NCBI RefSeq assembly: GCF_008271745.1
Contig: NZ_VKKZ01000019.1
Location: forward strand, 248,001 to 312,000
Origin: Rufibacter glacialis
GTDB lineage: Bacteria; Bacteroidota; Bacteroidia; Cytophagales; Hymenobacteraceae
DNA: 64,000 nt
Direction of reading: 5' to 3'
Part shown: piece by piece, positions 63,719 to 64,000 of the stretch
How the letters are laid out: the number at the start of each line of letters is the position of its first letter
How positions within the stretch are numbered: the stretch's first letter is position 1
Notes under the pieces: model-generated
Database searches by the model: none
The model's input: the letters and a program-made list of their open reading frames with translations, nothing else
Told to the model about the DNA's origin: nothing
Made by a program: the position numbers and the translations under genes

Positions 63719-64000
63719 TTAGCTGTTGTTATATTTAGGTATTTTCTTTTTTATCATCTCATTGTCAATAGCATCTGATATTAATTTATGGTCAACCTGT
63801 TTTCCTTTAACTTTAGATGGCCAATGTATTCTATAATTTGCTAAGTAGGAATACAATATTGATGTGCCTTTTATTTGCATGTGTTTCTTGTATATTAAAT
63901 ATCCTTCTCCATTCTCATAATCACCTTTTTTGTAATTCTTCACTTCACTTGAAAAGATTTCTAATTTTTGGTCAATACTTATTAATTTATTTATTAGTTC
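63719..64000 (-). CDS. Partial gene at the right edge, unknown function
   Basis: The frame is open from the window edge to a stop at 63719, giving at least 93 residues of a longer protein. The visible start (ELINKLISIDQKLEIFSSEV) is a likely coiled coil. It is followed by KNYKKGDYENGEGYLIYKKH and a basic, Lys-rich end (PSKVKGKQVDHKLISDAID). A GTG at 63943 could be an internal start, but the frame is open beyond it. AT-rich like the Hachiman genes, on the same strand, 55 bp upstream of hamA. I do not recognise the family; it may be part of the defence unit or another cargo gene. Confidence 0.6.
   Translation of the reverse strand, partial: ELINKLISIDQKLEIFSSEVKNYKKGDYENGEGYLIYKKHMQIKGTSILYSYLANYRIHWPSKVKGKQVDHKLISDAIDNEMIKKKIPKYNNS

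Larger units (their letters stand above)
54948..64000. mobile_element. Integrated element in tRNA-Arg carrying a Hachiman system (right end outside the window)
   Basis: It starts at the tRNA-Arg break and includes a tyrosine recombinase, an unknown gene, an HTH/excisionase-like gene, a DUF3987 ATPase, a DUF6371 primase-like gene and an AT-rich cargo. The order integrase, HTH, DUF3987, DUF6371 is typical of Bacteroidota mobilisable islands; mobilisation genes usually follow, but here the HamAB block comes next. Base composition falls sharply after 60,300. Confidence 0.85.

Overview
The window looks like a chromosomal segment of a Bacteroidota bacterium, most likely a Cytophagales/Hymenobacteraceae member close to Rufibacter, Pontibacter or Hymenobacter. 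This rests on family content (Oar-like TonB receptors, 82-residue AtpC, L25 of the CTC type, DUF3987/DUF6371 mobile-element genes), on many copies of the Bacteroidota -7 promoter box TAnnTTTG (two with an exact TTTG-N19-TAnnTTTG layout), and on the general lack of Shine-Dalgarno sequences. The genus is an inference.

Positions 1-26,300 are mainly housekeeping genes: atpDC, a tandem pair of unknown paralogues, purL, tRNA-Gln, prs, rplY, a three-gene sugar cluster (phosphoglycosyl transferase, acetyltransferase, aminotransferase with ATGA overlaps), ispE, a DMT permease, an LptF/G permease with tgt, a GT2 glycosyltransferase overlapping an ECF-type sigma factor, rsmG, a HEAT-cyclophilin lipoprotein, an MFS permease, an ABC exporter, and cysE-cysK. 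Positions 26,300-35,700 hold outer-membrane genes: a barrel protein, tRNA-Ala, two tandem Oar-like TonB receptors with very different codon use, and an NlpC/P60 lipoprotein. Positions 36,000-43,540 hold an esterase and a complete phosphate-acquisition cluster (porin, pstS, pstC, pstA, pstB, phoU). Positions 44,000-54,600 are accessory: a STAS-like protein, two orphan PAS histidine kinases, a seven-bladed PLL-type lectin fused to a metzincin protease with a small HEAT-repeat partner, DUF2200, an M15-like peptidase and a frameshifted lipoprotein.

From about 54,948 to the right edge lies an integrated element. Its left boundary is the 3' half of a tRNA-Arg gene. It carries a tyrosine recombinase, an unknown gene, an HTH/excisionase-like protein, a DUF3987 helicase-like ATPase, a DUF6371 primase-like protein whose frame continues in -1 after an A6 run, and an AT-rich cargo holding a Hachiman (HamA-HamB) anti-phage system. 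A further gene runs off the right edge.

Intergenic DNA is unusually structured. It contains several dispersed repeat families: a roughly 40-bp degenerate palindrome of the form GTTTAGGCC...TTTTCTGAAAA...GGCCTAAAC in about 20 gaps, runs of GAGTC/GAACTC words, GCGAGTCTCCAGACTCGC hairpins, GTTGGTGTTATCACCAAC palindromes, and a perfect 30-bp palindrome. A 52-bp remnant of a second ABC-exporter gene lies just beyond the intact gene's 3' end.
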